A stretch of DNA of 64,000 nucleotides from Liolophura sinensis (lineage: Eukaryota > Mollusca > Polyplacophora > Chitonida > Chitonidae): positions 29,358,484-29,422,483 of the forward strand of contig NC_088307.1 of the NCBI RefSeq assembly GCF_032854445.1, in the 5' to 3' direction. The position numbers were made by a program, and so were the translations under genes. A model generated the notes under the pieces. That model ran no database searches and had not been told where the DNA came from. It worked only from the letters and a program-made list of their open reading frames with translations. Shown here piece after piece: positions 1 to 11,469 of this stretch. The first letter of the stretch is position 1. The number at the start of each line of letters is the position of its first letter.

Positions 1-287
1 GACAGAAGGAACGAATAGTAAATATTAAATTTGATAATAACACGAAATGTAGGCCTACAGTGTAACGCAGGATAAAGCCATACCTTTAATACCAGTCTGA
101 AGCCTAAAGTCTGGCCAGAGATGTCAGTGTCATAAATTGGAACTTCATCGTCATCCTCTATGGACTCAAACTGAGGCGAACGTCCTAGCCAGTAGGCCAC
201 CGAAACGGTCCCGGTAGGCCTACTCATGCGTCACACGTTTAGTCATCATATAACGCAATACAACACGTTGTACAACAGAATTGTTTG

Positions 288-375
288 ATTTATTTATTTA
301 TTTATTTCATTGGTGTTTTACGCCGTACTCAAGAAGATTTCACTTATACAATGGCGGTCATCATTATGGCTGGTC
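288..375 (-). mobile_element. SINE family A, 3' tail fragment
   Basis: TTTATTTATTTATTT then CATTGGTGTTTTACGCCGTA is the reverse complement of the family A tail seen in full at 1849-2112. Confidence 0.7.
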
Positions 376-503
376 CAAGCAGAAATGGGAACTAACCGAT
401 GTGTTTCAGTGCACCTGTACCATTTACGGTGTTGTTTTGGAACTCCAAAATTAGTATACTACTAATGGTTGCAAAATCCACCCATGAAAATGACCGCCTT
501 TAT

Positions 504-751
504 AATACACTCTTAATTAATCTGTTAAGTTTAACACAAAGTCTGTCGTCTGAGTGATGTTGGGATGTATTCTGTTATATTGTGCCATATTCAACGCAAT
601 AATCTTAGTCTAATAAAGTCCTTATGTTGAAATAACAGAATTTGTGTATTTTATTTAACAGAATAATCTGCTGCAATAACAGAATACATTCCGGGATCTC
701 TCAGATAACAGACTTTCTGTTAAATTAACACATTGAGTTTCCGAGTGTATT
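504..751. mobile_element. MITE-like element with ~70-bp terminal inverted repeats
   Basis: The left end AATACACTC and right end GAGTGTATT are the outer edges of imperfect inverted repeats of about 70 bp (504-575 against 680-751). They share blocks such as AAAGTCTGT and ATGTATTCTGTTAT with their complements. There is no coding capacity. A clear target-site duplication was not seen. The class of transposase that moves it is unknown. Confidence 0.6.
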
Positions 752-1739
752 TCTGAGCTCCACTTCAAACACCAATCAAACACGAGAATATAAAACAATT
801 CCAGCCTAGAGAGTAAAACCAGTGCAGTGTGATGGTTAGCCATACGTTACCGGTGAAATCAGGCTTCTTGTCAGTTTACCTCAGTTAGGGTATTATTCCT
901 AGGCCTACAAATGCTTAAAAAGTAGCAACTTCCGGTCCTCTAGAATCAGGTCAAAGAACCCATTAATGTTCCATAAGCGACAATGTTAACGTTCAGCGCT
1001 GTAGCTCAGCCCCAAACATTCCGTGGCCAGTAAGCTTTGGTCCATACCTGGCCCAGCCTGTGAGACAGAAGCCGTAAAAATCTTGACATGGGTTGACCGT
1101 CAAAATCTGGGCCTTTCTTATGCCCGCAGCTGGGAGGGGCGTCCAGTAACGCCAAGGAGACGTCACTCGCAGCCTCATCACCACCTGTCTCCTTGTGTCC
1201 TCTTGCCCCGAATTTCAAACTTTCATCATTAAAACTCATACCTGCCCAAAGCTTAGACAATTTCCGTCATTTTGATACAAAGCATGCACCTGTACACCAA
1301 AAACGGCAGGCTGGCAGCAAGAAAAGACTTCACACCCTAAAATACACAGAATTACATTCGAAAAACTGAAGTTCTAAAGGGGGCCTGCGTCCACCACGGC
1401 TTGTAAAAGAATAAGGTTAAGAGTACAATGATGTCAACTGCAATCTGCTAAACCGCATTGGTCTATAAGTTAATAATACAAATCATAAAAACAATGCAAA
1501 AAGGGCTCCATGAGCACAAACCTCCGCACCAGCGAAACGTACAATTTGTATCACACTCAACATCGCGGGTTCCATCAAGGGGGAATACTCTGCTAGGCAC
1601 TACACAGGTAAGAGAAATCCGACATGCATGTAACCCCAGACCACGAGGGTATTATAAGGGTTGCCATTGTAAAACCTTGATTAAGAGCCGAATAAAAGTG
1701 CGGCACCCGTGCACAGCCCCCAAGGGGTGGGATTGAAAG

Positions 1740-2520
1740 TACTATAAAACTAATTTTATCGGTCACAATAGAGTACGACTATGAAACTCATTTTATACAT
1801 TTCTTATGACAACTTTATCACTTAAAGCCAATTTTGAAGTTCCCAGCTGGGGCCTCCGTGGCTCGGTCGGTTAGCGCGCTAGCGCAGCGTGATGACCCAA
1901 GAGCTTCTCACCAATGCGGTCGCTGTGAGTTCAAGTCCAGCTCATGCTGGCGTCCTCTCCAGCCGTAAGTGGAAAGATCTGGCAGCAACCTGCGGATGGT
2001 CGTGGGTTTCCACCGGGCTGTTCCAGGTTTCCATCCACCATAATGCTGGCTGCCGTCGTATAAGTGAAATATTTTTGAGTACAGCGTAAAACACCAATCA
2101 AATAAATAAATGAAGTTGCCAGCCCATGCTCTAATCCACTTAAGAACGGCCTGATTAGCGCTGATTATGACTTTTATCGGTCATATCGTGTGCCGGGAAT
2201 TTTTTTTTTACCACAACATACCTTCAGATATGCTAATTATAAAATGGTAATTCTTAAGTTCCAACTCCATTTTCAAAACCATTTAAGAACGGATCAAATG
2301 TCAATATTTGGGCTAAATTACCTTAAAACAAGGATATTGGTCACGACTAAGTACGAGGATGAAACTTATTTTATACGTTACTCATGACAACCTGGTCCGT
2401 AATGACCAATTCAGCTTTTGCACTAAACCAAAAGATACGCCGTGAAATACAGATGTTAAAGGGCTGATGAAGTTCCAACTCCAGCATGTACATATGCAAA
2501 TAAGAACAGATCCAAAGTTA
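1740..2520 (-). repeat. dispersed repeat, left arm, interrupted by a SINE
   Basis: Outside the SINE at 1849-2112, this stretch is the approximate reverse complement of 4440-4985. Shared blocks include CCACTTAAGAACGG, TGACTTTTATCGGTCAT and AATTCTTAAGTTCCA. The element type is not recognised. The SINE inserted into it, so the repeat is older than the SINE. Confidence 0.55.
1849..2112 (+). mobile_element. SINE family A, near full length
   Basis: The tRNA-like head GGCCTCCGTGGCTCGGTCGG with an A box-like TTAGCGCGCTAGCG and a B box-like GAGTTCAAGTCC is followed by a body, TGGGTTTCCACC...CACCATAATGCTGG, and a tail TATAAGTGAAATATT...AAACACCAATCAAATAAATA. At least ten other copies or fragments are in the window. 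I associate this tail with mollusc SINEs, from memory. Confidence 0.8.
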
Positions 2521-2552
2521 TCTACTGGCCAATGCACCAGAAAGTTTGAGAT

Positions 2553-2811
2553 CGCTTCACTGGCCTAATGGTTAGAGCGCTCGCCTCGAAGTTAAGAGAC
2601 CCCGGGATCAAACCCGGGTAGGGTCATACCAAAGACTTTAAAAATGGTACTTGCTGCTGTCAGCACTCAGGGGGTAGAGCAAAGAAACACAAATGGTTGG
2701 CCTGGTGTCAGTATAATGTGAGTGGGTGGGGTGTGATGTCTGGTGTTCTCGGCATAATACTTCACTGGCGGCAGCTGTTTGGCAGAATGGGCTCTGCCAC
2801 GAGTAGACACC

Positions 2812-2843
<32 letters not shown>

Positions 2844-2905
2844 CAAATGCCTCGTCGTTGTCATATGACAGAAAAATTGTACGACGCAAAACCCCAATCA
2901 TAAAA
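2553..2905 (+). mobile_element. SINE family B, near full length
   Basis: The tRNA-like head TGGTTAGAGCGCTCGCCTCG, the B box-like GGGATCAAACCCGGG, a body with CTGGTGTCAGTATAATGTGA, a TA/CA microsatellite (2813-2843) and the tail GTCATATGACAGAAAAATTG make up this copy. The 7-bp word CTGGTGT occurs at 2702 and 2740, exactly 38 bp apart. That is the period of the array at 61150-62285. Confidence 0.75.
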
Positions 2906-3084
2906 ACATACTAAAGCTAATGGATTACATGTATAAATTCATGTTCTTATCCCACTTGAGTACAATAATACAACTTCGTGCTCCACGTGGACCTGAGGGC
3001 AGAGGAGTGCCGACCTTCACCAGGTGCCTGACAAACTGTGTGACTAAAAGCCGCAGCCTAGGCAGCGCGACATTGATTGAGTCT

Positions 3085-3635
3085 GAGCTTTGCAGGTTCA
3101 AGAAGCTGTACCACCAAACTCTTGTCAACCCTACTTACGAGAGCGTTACAAGAAGTAAAGTCATTTTGGAATAAGTATTGTTGTGCCATAACAAAAAATT
3201 CAGGTGTCAACTGCATGTGGATTCTTAACAACTCCAAACGTCTTGCAGAAGAACTCGATGCTCATATGCATATACAGTACAAAGACGTATCCACATGGGA
3301 TTTCTCTACTCTCTATACTACGATTCCTCACAAAGATCTTATTGAAAGAATATCGTTGTTAATTGTCTCGGCATTTACTAAAACTGGTCACCGTTACATT
3401 AACGTGAGAAGCAATAAGGCTTTCTTTAGTTCTACTCTTTATAAAGGTTACCACTCATGGGATGTTACATTATTCATTGAATTACTTGAATTTCTCATTA
3501 ATAAGATCTATGTGAAATTCGGAGATACCATTTACTAACAGTGCATAGGTATTCCAATGGGTACCAATTGTGCTCCTCTTTTGGCAGACCTATACCTGTT
3601 TTCATATGAATACGACTATATGCAGAAATTACGGG
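3085..3635 (+). pseudogene. Penelope-like element reverse transcriptase fragment, broken
   Basis: A 153-codon frame contains SGVNCMWILNNS, then DFSTLYTTIPHKDL, followed in the same frame after one stop (TAA 3536-3538) by GIPMGTNCAPLLADLYLFSYE. These are RT-domain landmarks I know from Penelope-like elements of the Neptune/Poseidon sort. The catalytic YxDD part, the C-terminal endonuclease and the N-terminus are absent. The relic ends abruptly at the 29-bp array starting at 3634. Not functional. Confidence 0.75.
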
Positions 3636-4235
3636 ATATGGTATGTTTGAGGTGGTGAGTGGGGATATGGCGTGATTGAGGTGGTGAGTGGGGATATGGT
3701 ATGTTTGAGGTGGAGAGTGGGGATATGGCGTGATTGAGGTGGTGAGTGGGGATATGGCGTGATTGAGGTGGGGCGGGAAATGGCGTGTTTGAGGTGGTGA
3801 GTGGGGATATGGTATGTTTGAGGTGGTGAGTGGGGATATGTCGTGATTGAGGTGGTGAGTGGGGATATGGCGTGATTGATGTGGGGATATGTCGTGATTG
3901 AGGTGGTGATTGGGCATATGGCGTGATTGAGGTGGTGAGTGGGGATATGGCATGATTGAGGTGGTGAGTGGGGATATGGCATGGTTGAGGTGGTGAGTGG
4001 GGATATGGCATGTTTGAGGTGGTGAGTGGGGATGTGGCGTGATTGAGGTGGTGAGTGGGGATATGGTATGTTTGAGGTGGTGAGTGGGGGTATGGCGTGA
4101 TTGAGGTGGGGAGTGGGGATATGGCATGATTGAGGTGGGGATTGGGGATATGACATGAATGAGGTGGTGAGTGGGAATATAGCATGATTGAGGTGGTGAG
4201 TAGGGGTATGGCGTGATTGAGGTGGAGAGTGAGAA
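3634..4235. repeat. minisatellite, 29-bp unit, ~21 copies
   Basis: The unit contains GGATATGGCGTGATTGAGGT followed by GGTGAGTGG. Three overlapping open frames on the minus strand come from the stop-free unit and are not genes. Repeats are contiguous, with no spacers. Confidence 0.95.
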
Positions 4236-4439
4236 TGGTCCCGTTGGTCAAGACGCTAATTCATTGAGAGGCTAATGGTTTGATCTGTGTCCGTTTTTGT
4301 AGCCTTTTTGGAAAGGCACTCACCAACACAAACGTCCAAGGAATATACATGTCTAGGTTCACAACTGACATGCTAATACTTTTTTTATCTTTTTGAGAGG
4401 GGGCACCGTGTTTGCTTGTCGGTCATGCAATCTTACATA

Positions 4440-4985
4440 TGAGTTTATCCACCATATTTCATTTTAGCATTTTATAATTAGCATATCTCAAGTTACCTTT
4501 CAGTAAAAAAAAAAATCGTCGTACGCGACATGACCGATACATGTCACAACTAGCGTTAATATTAGGCTGTTCTTAAGTGGATCAATAAATGAGCTGGAAC
4601 TTAGGAATTGATTGTAAGTGATCAGTCTGTGATGAGGAATGTATAAAAGAGTTGCACTCAAGCGTCACCTATACCGTTGTTTTAAGGTAATTTAGCCCGA
4701 ATATTGACCTTGGGCCAGTTCTTGAATTGTTTTAAGCATGGAGTTGGAACTTAAGAATTACCATTTTATATTCAACATATCCCAAGCTATTTTTTTGGTA
4801 AAAAAAAATTCCTCTTACGTGACATGATCGATAAAAGTCATAACCATTGTTAGTTAGGCCGCTCTTAACTGGCTTACTGCATGAGCTAGGAACTTAAGAA
4901 TTGGCTTTAAGTGATCGGGTTGTCGTAAAGAATGTATAAAAAGTTTCTCACACTCATCTTCGTGCTCAGTCGTGATCGATAAATT
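4440..4985 (+). repeat. dispersed repeat, right arm, two tandem units
   Basis: There are two related units of about 260 bp (4440-4690 and 4700-4960), each with GACATGAYCGATA, TTCTTAAGTGG or similar, and GAGCTGGAACTTA. Inverted relative to 1740-2520. Confidence 0.55.
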
Positions 4986-5858
4986 AGTTTTAGGGTAGGG
5001 GGCCTACTATCAACCCCACCCCTAGGTGACTGTGCACGGATGCAGCATTTAAAAATCAGCATTTTGGCGTTTTCCCACATAGTTCTGTATGTTCAAAGTG
5101 TCAAGCCTTTCGTAAGCGACCCGACCGATAAACCCCTGCTAGCTCCGGGACTACCATATTTCTCGCCTCGACTTGTCGACTTATTAATGGATAGCTACAG
5201 CCGCCTCCACTTAGCAAGCGATACATATCGTCAAGAAGACTATAAATAAAGTCGACTTGACGCAGTCGTATTCCATATGTGTACTAACTTACATAACAAT
5301 AAAATGTTGGCCTGCGGCATGCAATTACAAAGTCTATCAAATCCGCCGCTTAAAAGTCCTACATAACTGTTCACTTTTAATCTTATGTATTCTATATATT
5401 GCCTGTCAAAATTAGATTTAAAAAAATGACGTAAAGAAATTTTCTTATCCGACTGATACATCTGATAGGGTTTGAATATCATGAAGTCTTGTGCCGTTCC
5501 TGGTAGGCTGCCACACAGACTATAAGAATGAGGAGGTGGAGAGGCGTGATATTCAGGGGAATTTTAGGTCACTGGTCAACCAAGGACATTGAGGTTCTGA
5601 ACGGGTGGGGTGTTAACCATTCCACATCGCGGTATAAAATGATTGTCGAATGGCTGTAAATTTTGGAAGATTCTCATCGATCAGCAGTACGCTCCAGACT
5701 CGTGTGCTCAAACCAACTCATGGTTTCTCGAAATCGATTGTAAACAATTCTTGCACATTTTTTTTCCTGTAAGAAAGATCATAAAATAAAAAATGAGGCA
5801 ACATTCAGATTGGTGCGATGTTCAAAACAGGCCCGATTATGACCTCTGTTCGCCTTTG

Positions 5859-5873
5859 CCAGCAGAGGGCGCC
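5859..5873 (+). promoter_or_regulatory. CTCF-like site (CCAGCAGAGGGCGCC)
   Basis: It matches the core CTCF consensus CCASYAGRKGGCRS closely. It lies about 0.9 kb upstream of the putative betaglycan promoter. CTCF is conserved in bilaterians; binding here is inference. Confidence 0.4.
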
Positions 5874-6139
5874 ATTAAAGCAGGTGCTCTGACGTCACAG
5901 TTCCATGTTGGGCAAGCTAATCAGTGTGTTCGCAATGACAACATAGTGGCTCAGTCCGATCCCCGATACTTTAAAGTGTAAAACTGCGTTGTGTGCTCCA
6001 GTAAAAATAGCACGGGATACGATGGGTTGTTGTGCCTGTAGTTGTGACATTCTAGCCGTGAATTAGAGCCTGCAATGTGAAATCAGCGGAGTGTATCTGT
6101 GCGGAGCTTTATCAGCCCTGCACGGCCACATGTGAGGAT

Positions 6140-6159
6140 AAAGAGGTCGTGACCTCTTT
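6140..6159. promoter_or_regulatory. perfect 20-bp palindrome AAAGAGGTCGTGACCTCTTT
   Basis: Two 9-bp arms around GT. The centre AGGTCGTGACCT resembles two inverted nuclear-receptor half-sites without a spacer. A related GGTCACGACCTCT recurs in intron 3. Confidence 0.35.
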
Positions 6160-6765
6160 TCCACCACTGAAACTAAACACGCAAATTTACAGGCCGCAAT
6201 CCCAAAACATCCTCTACGGAGCAAGGCAAGTATTTGTCGATTATTTCAGCATGCCTAAGCCGAGGAATAACACTCAAGTGAATATAACGCTCATTCTTTC
6301 GCTTCCTGATCTGTACTGAACCTTCGCATGCAGTAATTTTCAGCCGTGCACGATCGAAGCTTTCCCACCAGGAGGGGGAATCTGCGATGTCCGAAGACGC
6401 TGCCTGAATCAGGCAGAGAATGAACCTCAGTATGTTAGGTTAGCGCTGACCTAAATTCCCAATACTTGAGGGGCACAACAGGGGGAGTAGAGGTGAAGTT
6501 GGGCGCATAGGAAATCGTATCAATCGTCCTAAAAGCGGCCGATTACATATGGAAATTATAATTCACAGAAGAAACGCGATATTGCATAGTCGTTTTTCTA
6601 ATGTTTTATCAATAATTCGGCGGCTGAGATGAAAAGAATTTCACACGTTCACGATATGTCCCCCCGCTGGAGCCTCAAGTAGGTCATCTGATTTAGTGCA
6701 GTGCACTGCCCATGGACCTATATTTGGCCAAAGGTTGCGAGGTGAACGCAGCGGTCATTCCAAGC

Positions 6766-6775
6766 GCCATCTTTG
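6766..6775 (+). promoter_or_regulatory. YY1-like core promoter motif (GCCATCTTTG)
   Basis: GCCATCTTTG fits the YY1 initiator-type motif often placed just downstream of the start site of TATA-less promoters. No TATA box is visible nearby. It lies about 210 bp upstream of a strong splice donor at 6986, which suits the start of a non-coding first exon. A 12-bp perfect palindrome GCAGTGCACTGC is at 6698-6709. Confidence 0.35.
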
Positions 6776-6985
6776 TTTTGGTGACCTGATGGTGGGCTAA
6801 AAGGCTCTCCACAAATCGGCCGAAAATCGCCTGCTTTTTGCTTTTTGCCTAGGTCGTGATTTGTGTTCGTCTTCGCCACTGCCTTGCTCGTTTTTTTCTC
6901 CTTCTGAACGTGCTTTATTAAGTCGTTATATGTGAGTGTGTTTTTGGTGTCCGGACGAACCCAGCGCAGAAGAAAGGCTCTTCTG
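6776..6985 (+). other. TGFBR3: putative non-coding first exon (5'UTR) of betaglycan
   Basis: The stretch ends in TTCTG|GTAAGT, a near-consensus donor at 6986, has no long frame, and has more CpG than its surroundings. The coding exon at 13739 starts with a good acceptor and about 210 nt of untranslated sequence, so an upstream exon is expected; this is the best candidate I can see. The 5' limit is arbitrary. Transcription could instead start nearer 13.7 kb. Confidence 0.4.
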
Positions 6986-7780
6986 GTAAGTACATGTACT
7001 GCTAGTGCTGAAGCTAAGATGGCTAAAATCAGAGGTGTTCACGGATAAGACTAAACGAAGAGAGAGAAATATCAATGATATCATGAACGTACATCATTGA
7101 ATCTGTCAGTGATTTGGGGTGATTTGCTTCCCATGGAGCGTTGATGTGTGTGTTAGCAGGCTGTGTGTTATATATAGACTGACCCAGTGTACTGGTCTGT
7201 ATTATTTGGCAGTGTGTACAGTTAGTTTCGCAACACAAGGCCCAATAAAGCAACTCTATCGTTACAAGTACTGTTATGAAAACATTATTGTCAACCAGAT
7301 AGGTATGCGTGTGTGTGAACTGCGTCTACATGTACCTGCATCTACCAATTAATTATCTGTATATATACGGGAATGTAGGGGCGTACTGCTGTTCCATAAA
7401 TCACTCACTGTGCCTGCTTGGTCACTGTGTTATCTGGGAAATGTGAAATGTATAATTGTGAACAAAATACACCAATGTTTAGCATTGTGTTAGTTCTGCA
7501 GTGTGACCATTAAAAACAGAACCAGCTGATGCATAATTTGACACCTGACATTTTTGACAAGCTGTCAGCAAGGACTAGGGAAAATGTTTATTTCTCATCT
7601 TTAACACCCATGATAAATTTGCCGTACAGTGGATGTTTTATGGCATCCTGTAGAGAGAGGGGGGGGGGGAGATATAATAGCAGATTGACCCTACATGGTG
7701 CTTGCAGCTTTGATCTTAATTTGATGATTGTCAGTGTTATTAAAGGATATGCACCCCCCCCCACCCACTTCCTGTATTAC
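6986..7780. other. intron 1, proximal unique part
   Basis: After the donor at 6986 there is no recognised element, only short homopolymer runs (G at 7660, C at 7755). Confidence 0.4.
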
Positions 7781-8175
7781 ATTGTTTGTTGTGCTACAGC
7801 GTGCCAACTCTATACATGTACCTATCACACATCATATGGCCTCCCCTCATGAAGCACCCTGTACTACACGGTTTGTAGTGCTACAGTAGGTCCCCCCTAA
7901 ACATGTACCCATCGCATGTCATATGGCCTCCCCTCATGAGGCACCCTGTACTACATGGTTTGTAGTGCTACAGTAGGTCCCTCCTAAACATGTACCCTCA
8001 CATGTCAAATGGCCTCCCCTCATGAGGCACCCTGTACTACATGGTTTGTAGTGCTACAGTAGGTCCCCCCTAAACATGTACCCAGCACATATCAAATGGC
8101 CTCCCATCAGACACCTGGTACTACATGGTTTGTAGAGCTATAGTATGTCACCCCCTAATATGTACCCAGCACAGC
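7781..8175. repeat. minisatellite, ~86-bp unit, 4 copies
   Basis: Units start at GGCCTCCCCTCATGA (7838, 7925, 8011) and contain CCTGTACTACATGGTTTGTA, a word shared with the next array. Confidence 0.9.
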
Positions 8176-9030
8176 TCAGTGTGAAAGTGTTCTCTGTACT
8201 ACATGTTTGTACAAGTTGAAGGTGTTCTTGGTACTACATGTCTGTGCTAGTCAGGTTGAAGGTGTTCTCTGTACTACATGTTTGTACTACTCAATGTTCA
8301 GGTGTTCTCTGTACTACATGTTTGTACTATTCAGTGTGAAGGTGTTCTCATTACTACAGGTTGAAGGTGTTCTGGGTACTACATGTCTGTAGTCAGGTTG
8401 AAGGTGCTCTCTCTACTACATGTCTGTACTAGTCAAGTTGAAGGTGTTCTTGGTACTACATGTCTGTGCTAGTCAGGTTGAAGGTGTTCTCTGTACTACA
8501 TGTTTGTACTACTCAATGTGAAGGTGTTCTCTGTACTACATGTTTCTACTATTCAGTGTGAAGGTGTTCTCTCTACTACATGTCTGTACTAGTCAGGTTG
8601 AAGGTGTTCTCTGTACTACATGTTTGTACTGTTCAGTGTGAAGGTGTTATCTCTACTTCATGTTTGTACTATTCAGTGTGAAGGTGTTCTCTCTACTACA
8701 TGTCTGTACTAGTCAGGTTGAAGGTGTTCTCGGTACTGCATGTTTGTACTATTCAGTGTGATGGTGTTCTCGGTACTACGTGTTTGTACTATTCAGTGTG
8801 ATGGTGTCCCCTGTACTACATGTTTGTACTATCCAGAGTGACGTACTGTACTACATGTTTGTACTATCCAAGGTGATGGTGTTCTCTGTACTACAGAGTG
8901 AAATACTGTACTACATGTTTGTAGTACTGAATATGAAGGTGTTCCCTGTACTTCACATTTGTACTAATCAATATGAAGATGTTCCCTGTACTTCACATTT
9001 GTACTACTCATTATGAAGATGTTCGGTCAG
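8176..9030. repeat. minisatellite, 40-bp unit, ~21 copies
   Basis: The unit includes GAAGGTGTTCTCTGTACTAC followed by ATGTTTGTACTA. Diverged, with truncated copies near 8850-8930. Confidence 0.93.
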
Positions 9031-9114
9031 GAGGATTCTATAAGGTCCTACACACATAAAGTTCATGTTTGGGGGATGCCCAGGGCGGTGATCATTTGGG
9101 TTTGGGTAGCCCCA

Positions 9115-10276
9115 TGGTTTGTGCATGTGATGGTGGGGGTGTACCGTGTATACACATGTGATGGTGGGGGTGTACCATGTATACACATGTGATGGTGGGG
9201 GTGTACCATGTGTACACATGTGATGGTGGGGGTGTACCATATATACACATGTGATGGTAGGTGTGTACCATGTATACACATGTGATGATGGGGGTGTACC
9301 ATGTATACACATGTGATGGTAGGTGTGTACCATGTATACACATGTGATGGTAGGTGTGTATCATGTATACACATGTGATGGTAGGTGTGTACCATGTATA
9401 CACATGTGATGGTAGGTGTGTACCATGTATACACATGTGATGGTAGGTGTGTACCATGTATACACATGTGATGGTGGGGGTGTACCATGTATACACATGT
9501 GATGGTAGGTGTGTACCATGTATACACATGTGATGTTGGGAGTGTACCATGTATACACATGTAATGATGGGGGTGTACCATGTATACACATGTGATGGTA
9601 GGTGTGTACCATGTATACACATGTGATGGTGGGAGTGTACCATGTATACACATGTGATGGTGGGGGTGTACCATGTATACACATGTGATGATGGGTGTGT
9701 ACCATGTATACACATGTGATGGTGGGGGTGTACCATGTATACACATGTGATGGTAGGTGTGTACCATGTATACACATGTGATGTTGGGAGTGCACCATGT
9801 GTACACGTGATGATGGGTGTGTACCATGTATACACATGTGATGATGGGTGTGTACCATGTATACGCATTTGAAGGTGGGGGTGTACCATGTATACACATG
9901 TGATGTTGGGAGTTACCATGTATACACATGTGATGGTAGGTGTGTACCATGTATACACCTGCAATGGTGGGGTGTACCATGTATACACATGCGATGGTGG
10001 GGGTGTACCATGTATACACATGTGATGTTGGGAGTGTACCATGTATACACATGTGATGGTAGGTGTGTACCATGTATACACATGATGTTGGGAGTGTACC
10101 ATGTATACACATGTGATGGTAGGTATGTACCATGTATACACATGTGATGGAGGGTGTTTCATGTATACACGTGATGATGGGTGTGTACCATGTATACACA
10201 TGTGATGATGGGTGTGTACCATGTATACACATGTGATGATGAAGGCATTTGAAAGTGGGGGTGTACCATGTGTACA
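9115..10276. repeat. minisatellite, 31-bp unit, ~37 copies
   Basis: The unit contains GTGTACCATGTATACACATG followed by TGATGGTNGG(G). Minus-strand frames of 404 and 376 codons overlap in different frames because the unit lacks stops there; they are not genes. Each unit has a 16-bp alternating pyrimidine-purine run. Confidence 0.96.
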
Positions 10277-10779
10277 CTCGTGGTTTGACTTGTTGTGAGA
10301 GCAGTCCGAACCTTAGCCCTTACGGCAGACACAATTTGTACTCCATGGTTTACTTTGTCACAAAGTTGCATATTTTTTGGAATTTTTGGAGAAATTTACT
10401 TAGTTCATGTAGTTACGTTATGTAGCATTTTATTATTGATAATATTATGTTACTGTTTTTAGAAATATAAATGGAAGTGTGTCGTTGCCTTTACTGTTAT
10501 TTTACATGTGGCATATGCGTTCTTTTTCAGTAGTTGTGTCCCTGGCATGCTCGTGTTGGACTTTAAATCTGTTATACTTATAATTTTATAAATATGTGAT
10601 CTGCAAAATTATCTGTTTTTAATTTGTGGATAAGTAAGAAAGCACACACGGTATTTTCCTTTGACATGTTACATGTATTGATACAGGATGTGTACATGTG
10701 GGTACAGGTGCATATCTTCATTTTAAAATGTATTAGTCAAAAACCCAACTGTATTATGCATTGTACTTGCTATATTATT

Positions 10780-11140
10780 GGTATACAGGTGTACATGTAA
10801 TGTTATAAAGTGTGTACATGCTAGATGTACATGGACCTGTTATCTTAATGGTGTACAGGTATTGTTACAGAGTGTGTACTTGTGAGATGTCCATGTACCT
10901 GCTATATTAATAGTGTAAAGGTGTACATGTATTGCTACAGGGTGGGTACATGCAAGATGTACATGTACCTGCTATCTTAATGGTGTACAGGTATTGTTAC
11001 AGACTGTGTACTGGTGAGATGTCCATGTACCTGCTATATTTATGGTGTAAAGGTGTACATGTATTGCTACAGGGTGAGTACATGCAAGATGTCCATGTAC
11101 CTGCTATCTTTATGGTATATAGGTGTACATGTATTGAATA
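10780..11140. repeat. minisatellite, ~64-bp unit, ~5-6 copies
   Basis: Unit words include TGTACCTGCTAT, TTAATGGTGTA, ATTGTTACAG or ATTGCTACAG, and GAGATGTCCATG. Alternate units differ, suggesting a longer two-part unit. Confidence 0.85.
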
Positions 11141-11469
11141 TAAATTAAAAAATAATAATAAAAACTGTGCATGTGATATAATTTGTTTCTGCCAAGCACA
11201 TTTTAGTTTTCAAATCAACCAATTTTGCATGACATTCCGGAGTCTCAGAGTCTCAAAGGGGGATAGAGATACATGTATCTGTATCAAAACCTATCAAATA
11301 TTGCGCTAAGTGAACTGGAGCTAGGAATGGGGAAGATTTACATACATTACCTTTGGCACTGGTTTAATAGTGATTCAGTCAGTCAGCCACTGATAACATA
11401 TAAAAATTTACAGAGAAGTACATTACTCAGCATTATATTTTGAACCCTGAGGGAAGAAAACTCTTTGAA

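Larger units (their letters stand above)
4986..6697. other. upstream region without recognised genes
   Basis: Only short frames with no recognisable domain. Contains the CTCF-like site at 5859 and the palindrome at 6140. Confidence 0.5.

Noticed and set aside
1860-1935. tRNA gene
   Set aside because: The tRNA-like head belongs to a SINE. It has no proper acceptor stem or anticodon loop that I can fold by eye, and it continues into the SINE body.
3634-4235. CRISPR array
   Set aside because: 29-bp direct repeats are head-to-tail without unique spacers, in an animal genome.
9063-10277. Minus-strand frames of 404 and 376 codons
   Set aside because: They overlap in different frames over a 31-bp tandem array whose unit lacks stops on that strand. 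Composition is pure repeat, with no signal, domain or splice context.
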